Position numbers and translations under genes: made by a program. Of a DNA stretch of 64,000 nt, positions 61,249-64,000 are shown in pieces. How positions within the stretch are numbered: the first letter of the stretch is position 1; each line of letters starts with the position of its first letter. The stretch is from positions 62,001 through 126,000 of the forward strand of contig NZ_BMEC01000010.1 in assembly GCF_014636295.1 (NCBI RefSeq). Reading direction: 5' to 3'. The notes beneath the pieces are model-generated. The model did no database searches. It had not been told where the DNA came from and saw nothing but the letters and a program-made list of their open reading frames with translations. The stretch is from Marivirga lumbricoides (lineage in GTDB: Bacteria > Bacteroidota > Bacteroidia > Cytophagales > Cyclobacteriaceae).

Positions 61249-61264
61249 TGACTTATGTCATGTT
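61249..61264. promoter_or_regulatory. CRP/FNR-like operator before ccoI
   Basis: TGA (61249-61251), six bases and TCA (61258-61260), with a right half TCATGTT identical to that of the site at 60543-60549. A -7-like TAATATTG lies at 61284-61291, 30 bases from the palindrome centre, the same distance as at the first site (about 31). Both sites therefore sit in the class II activator position. Confidence 0.55.
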
Positions 61265-61315
61265 TTTTGAATAGTGCCACCCTTAATATTGTACTATAAG
61301 AATCAGGTAATACAA

Positions 61316-63748
61316 ATGAGCCAAGCTACTACAATTAAGAAGAATGAAATCACTTGTCAACACTGTGGTGAACAATGTGATGAGCAGGTTATTCAGGCAG
61401 GTGAAAATACATTCTGCTGTGAAGGATGTAAGCTGGTTTTTGAACTGATCAAAGAAAATGATCTTACTAACTTTTACTGTGTAGCCGAGAACCCTGGTAT
61501 CAGTAGAAAAAAATCCGGCAAACAATCCTTCCAGTTTTTAAAAGATGAAGCTTTTGCCGATAGCCTGCTGGATTTTAAAAATGAAAGTATCAGCAAAGTA
61601 CGTCTGTACATCCCCGCCATCCACTGTAGTGCCTGTGTGTGGTTGTTGGAGAAATTATACAAACTAAATCCCGCTATCCAGTCAAGCAGGGTAGATTTTA
61701 ACAAAAAGAGTGTTAGTATTTCTTTTAATCACCAGGAGGTTTCTCTTCTTGAGGTAGTTAACTTACTGGATTCTTTAGCCTATACTCCCGACATTCAGTT
61801 AGACAAAAAATCAGAGAAAGCCAATCCTTACCGAAGAATCTGGTTGCAATTGGGTGTGGCAGGTTTTGCCTTTGGCAATAGTATGCTTTTTAGCTTGCCG
61901 GAATATTTCGGAATGGACATTTTTAACGGTAGCGGGGTAGAAAGAATTTTCCCCTATTTAAATGCACTGTTGGCTCTTCCTGTACTTCTGTTCTCCGCTC
62001 AGGATTATTATAAATCATCCTGGGGAGCTATAAAGCAGAAACAAATTAATATGGACGTGCCTATTAGTATGGGGATTATTACCCTATTTACTTATAGTTA
62101 CTACTTAATATTTTTCAAGTCAGGTTTAGGTTATATAGACTCACTTTCAGGATTATTATTTTTCCTTTTATTAGGCAAGTTCTATCAGCAAAAGACTTTT
62201 GACCACCTGCGTTTTGATAGGGACGTAAAATCTTTTTTTCCTCTTTCTGTTGCCAGAATAGTTAAAAATAAAGAAGAGCAGATATTGCTAAACAATATTT
62301 TGCCATTAGATATTCTGCGAATCCGAAATGAGGAGATTATTCCTGCTGACAGCCTTTTACTCTCAGATGAAGCATTGATTGATTACAGCTTTGTAACGGG
62401 AGAATCTATTCCGGAAACTAAGCAGAAAGTGGAATTGATTTATGCCGGAGGCCGATTGAAAGGTAGCTCTATTCTGGTTCAGGTAAAGAAAAGGCCTTCT
62501 CAAAGCTACCTGTCACAGCTATGGGATGATGAATCTATTCAGCATCATGCAAAAGCACAGGTGCAAAATACTGCTGACAGCATAAGCAAATATTTCACTG
62601 CTGTGGTACTTATAATTGCTTTTACTTCTGGAGCTTATTGGTTATTTGCAGGAACTACTGAACAAGCTTTACTGACATTTACTTCCGTACTTATTATCGC
62701 CTGCCCTTGTGCACTGGCATTGGCAACTCCTGTTACATTAGGAACAGCCATGCGTGTTTTAGGTAAAAATGGATTCTATGTGAAGAATACTCAGTCAATT
62801 GAGCAACTTTCTGGCATTGATTCAATTGTTTTTGATAAAACCGGGACACTTACCTATCCTGATAAAGCAGAAGTTTCATTCATTGGGGAATTGCCTGATC
62901 ATAAAATATTAGCTGCTATAAGCTCTATTTTTAACCAGTCCAAGCACCCTTTGAGTAGAATAATTCACCATTGGCTTCCTTACTATCCTCAACAAAATAT
63001 TACTGATTTTAAAGAAATAGCAGGTCAGGGAATCTCTGCTACTGTAAATGGCATACAGGTAAAGCTGGGAAAACAGACTTTTGTGGAAGATAGCAGGGGT
63101 TATTTCACTAAGGAAAATAATAATTCTGTTGTTTTTGTGGCAGTAGAAGGCCAGATACTTGGTCATTTTTCCATTAAGCATGTTTTTAGAAATGGTTTGG
63201 CTTCTTTATTAGACGCACTGAAGCAAAAATTCAATTTGCACCTTCTATCAGGAGACAATGCAAATGAGGCTTCTTACTTATCCCAATGGATTACAAAGGA
63301 TAAATTACACTTTCAACAATTGCCTGGGCAGAAGAAAGAATTTATCCAAAAGCTACAGGAAGAAGGCCATAAAGTAATGATGGCTGGTGATGGATTGAAT
63401 GACTCAGGAGCTTTAATGAAAAGTGATTTCGGATTGGCGGTTACGGAATCCACAAGCCAGTTTAGTCCGGCTTGCGATGCAATTCTGCTGGGTAAGCAGT
63501 TTTCTGAACTACCCAGATTTATGAGGTTTGCCAGGCTTAGTTACTATATAGTAATAGCCGGTTTCCTACTGTCATTTACTTACAATATTGTAGGCCTGAG
63601 TTTTGCTGTTCAGGCAGCACTTTCTCCGGTGGTGGCAGCTATTCTAATGCCATTAAGCTCCTTTTCTGTAGTACTGCTAGGCACACTGGGGGTCAATTAC
63701 TTTGCGAAAAAAGAGGGTTTGTTTGAGAATAAAAATTTAAAGCTATGA
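61316..63748 (+). CDS. ccoI: Copper-type P1B ATPase for cbb3 oxidase assembly (CcoI type)
   Basis: The 810-residue protein starts with a Cys-rich module (CQHCGEQC ... FCCEGCKLVF), a degenerate heavy-metal-binding domain (IPAIHCSACVWLLE), then membrane helices, CPC (IACPCALALATP), the phosphorylation site DKTGTLT and GDGLNDSGALM. This is the CcoI/CtpA plan: copper is moved to the outer side of the membrane for oxidase assembly. The start at 61316 (MSQATTIKKNEITCQHC) is chosen over a GTG at 61274. Its stop overlaps ccoS by 4 bases. Confidence 0.95.
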   Translation: MSQATTIKKNEITCQHCGEQCDEQVIQAGENTFCCEGCKLVFELIKENDLTNFYCVAENPGISRKKSGKQSFQFLKDEAFADSLLDFKNESISKVRLYIPAIHCSACVWLLEKLYKLNPAIQSSRVDFNKKSVSISFNHQEVSLLEVVNLLDSLAYTPDIQLDKKSEKANPYRRIWLQLGVAGFAFGNSMLFSLPEYFGMDIFNGSGVERIFPYLNALLALPVLLFSAQDYYKSSWGAIKQKQINMDVPISMGIITLFTYSYYLIFFKSGLGYIDSLSGLLFFLLLGKFYQQKTFDHLRFDRDVKSFFPLSVARIVKNKEEQILLNNILPLDILRIRNEEIIPADSLLLSDEALIDYSFVTGESIPETKQKVELIYAGGRLKGSSILVQVKKRPSQSYLSQLWDDESIQHHAKAQVQNTADSISKYFTAVVLIIAFTSGAYWLFAGTTEQALLTFTSVLIIACPCALALATPVTLGTAMRVLGKNGFYVKNTQSIEQLSGIDSIVFDKTGTLTYPDKAEVSFIGELPDHKILAAISSIFNQSKHPLSRIIHHWLPYYPQQNITDFKEIAGQGISATVNGIQVKLGKQTFVEDSRGYFTKENNNSVVFVAVEGQILGHFSIKHVFRNGLASLLDALKQKFNLHLLSGDNANEASYLSQWITKDKLHFQQLPGQKKEFIQKLQEEGHKVMMAGDGLNDSGALMKSDFGLAVTESTSQFSPACDAILLGKQFSELPRFMRFARLSYYIVIAGFLLSFTYNIVGLSFAVQAALSPVVAAILMPLSSFSVVLLGTLGVNYFAKKEGLFENKNLKL

Positions 63749-63939
63749 ATATACTCATTGTACTTATAGCAGTCAGCTTACTGGTAGCAACCGGATTTCT
63801 GATTGCATTTATATGGGCAGTAAAGTCGGGGCAGTTTGACGATGCTTCCACACCCTCATTCCGCATTTTGTGGGATGATACACCACAGAACACCAATAAT
63901 GAAGAGAATAATAAGGAAAAATCTATACACAATAAATAA
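63745..63939 (+). CDS. ccoS: cbb3 oxidase maturation protein CcoS
   Basis: A 64-residue protein with one N-terminal membrane helix (IVLIAVSLLVATGFLIAFIWAV) and the CcoS segment KSGQFDDASTPSFRILWDD. Required for cofactor insertion into the cbb3 oxidase. The ATG overlaps the ccoI stop by 4 bases, and ccoN starts 8 bases later. Confidence 0.96.
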   Translation: MNILIVLIAVSLLVATGFLIAFIWAVKSGQFDDASTPSFRILWDDTPQNTNNEENNKEKSIHNK

Positions 63940-63947
63940 CAATTAAA

Positions 63948-64000
63948 ATGGGAATTGAGAAATTTCATTACGACAACAAAATAGTCAAATACTTTTCCAT
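63948..64000 (+). CDS. ccoN: cbb3-type cytochrome c oxidase subunit I, 5' end only
   Basis: The first 17 codons read MGIEKFHYDNKIVKYFS, matching the start of CcoN proteins; the gene runs off the window. CcoN is the heme-copper catalytic subunit of the high-affinity cbb3 oxidase. Position directly after ccoS supports the call. Confidence 0.85.
   Translation, partial: MGIEKFHYDNKIVKYFS

Noticed and set aside
1-64000. Mobile elements, prophage, CRISPR arrays, tRNA or rRNA genes
   Set aside because: No transposase, integrase, regular spacer-repeat pattern, cloverleaf or rRNA sequence was seen on either strand. The short palindromes found are single hairpins or REP-like segments.

Overview
The window is a chromosomal stretch of a low-GC Bacteroidota bacterium, most likely a marine or gliding member of the Cytophagales (Marivirga-like; genus not provable from the sequence alone). 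Supporting signs are the gliding lipoprotein gldH, two SusC/FecA-type TonB-dependent receptors with carboxypeptidase-regulatory N-domains, an UpxY/NusG-type antiterminator, DUF4295, DUF6452/DUF6048 and DUF6438 proteins, bacillithiol enzyme BshC, a crtD-cruF carotenoid pair, a cbb3 oxidase locus, and promoters of the TTTG/TTTAG-N17-TAnnTTTG type. No tRNA, rRNA, CRISPR array, prophage or insertion sequence was seen.

Layout. 1-4466 (minus): end of a surface polysaccharide locus, with Wzm permease, UpxY antiterminator, Wzt ATPase, a methyltransferase-like protein and a glycosyltransferase cut by the window edge. 4860-9930 (plus): a three-repeat helix-hairpin-helix protein and a 1340-residue UPF1-like helicase. 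10195-15715 (minus): gldH, ricT-like, purD, recQ. 15793-17899 (plus): arabinose-5-phosphate isomerase and mannose-1-phosphate guanylyltransferase, sugar supply for cell-surface polysaccharide. 18080-21168: two small secreted/membrane proteins and a BlaI/M56-peptidase pair behind two identical operators. 21170-25907 (minus): TonB receptor, TPR protein, LytS-type kinase and LytTR regulator. 26089-31597: hemB, glycerate kinase, LacI regulator, sensor kinase with a periplasmic solute-binding domain. 31604-34202: hibernation factor with a HepT-fold partner, Fur/PerR-type regulator and OxyR. 34281-42856: mixed housekeeping, MscS channel, DUF1328 protein, pyrophosphatase, GIN-domain protein, crtD-cruF.

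43073-48895 (minus) is a five-gene envelope locus: a DUF4331 protein that appears split over two genes, a TPR lipoprotein, a short His-rich protein and a TonB receptor with a His-containing plug motif. A role in uptake of a metal or small ligand is inferred. 49002-57083 holds folate, bacillithiol, rimO, ftsY, ribosomal L33/L28 and ornithine aminotransferase genes. 57304-59741 carries small stress genes (DUF6438, NTF2-like, XRE, YtxH, Dps). 59781-64000 has a DsbA-like protein, an unrecognised Cys-containing protein and the start of the cco locus (ccoI, ccoS, ccoN). Two CRP/FNR-like palindromes sit at equivalent distances upstream of the unknown gene and of ccoI, which suggests the unknown gene belongs to the oxygen-responsive regulon.

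The best leads for something undescribed are the split DUF4331/His-rich/TonB locus, the unknown gene sharing an FNR-like box with the cco genes, and the orphan HepT-fold protein coupled to a ribosome hibernation factor.
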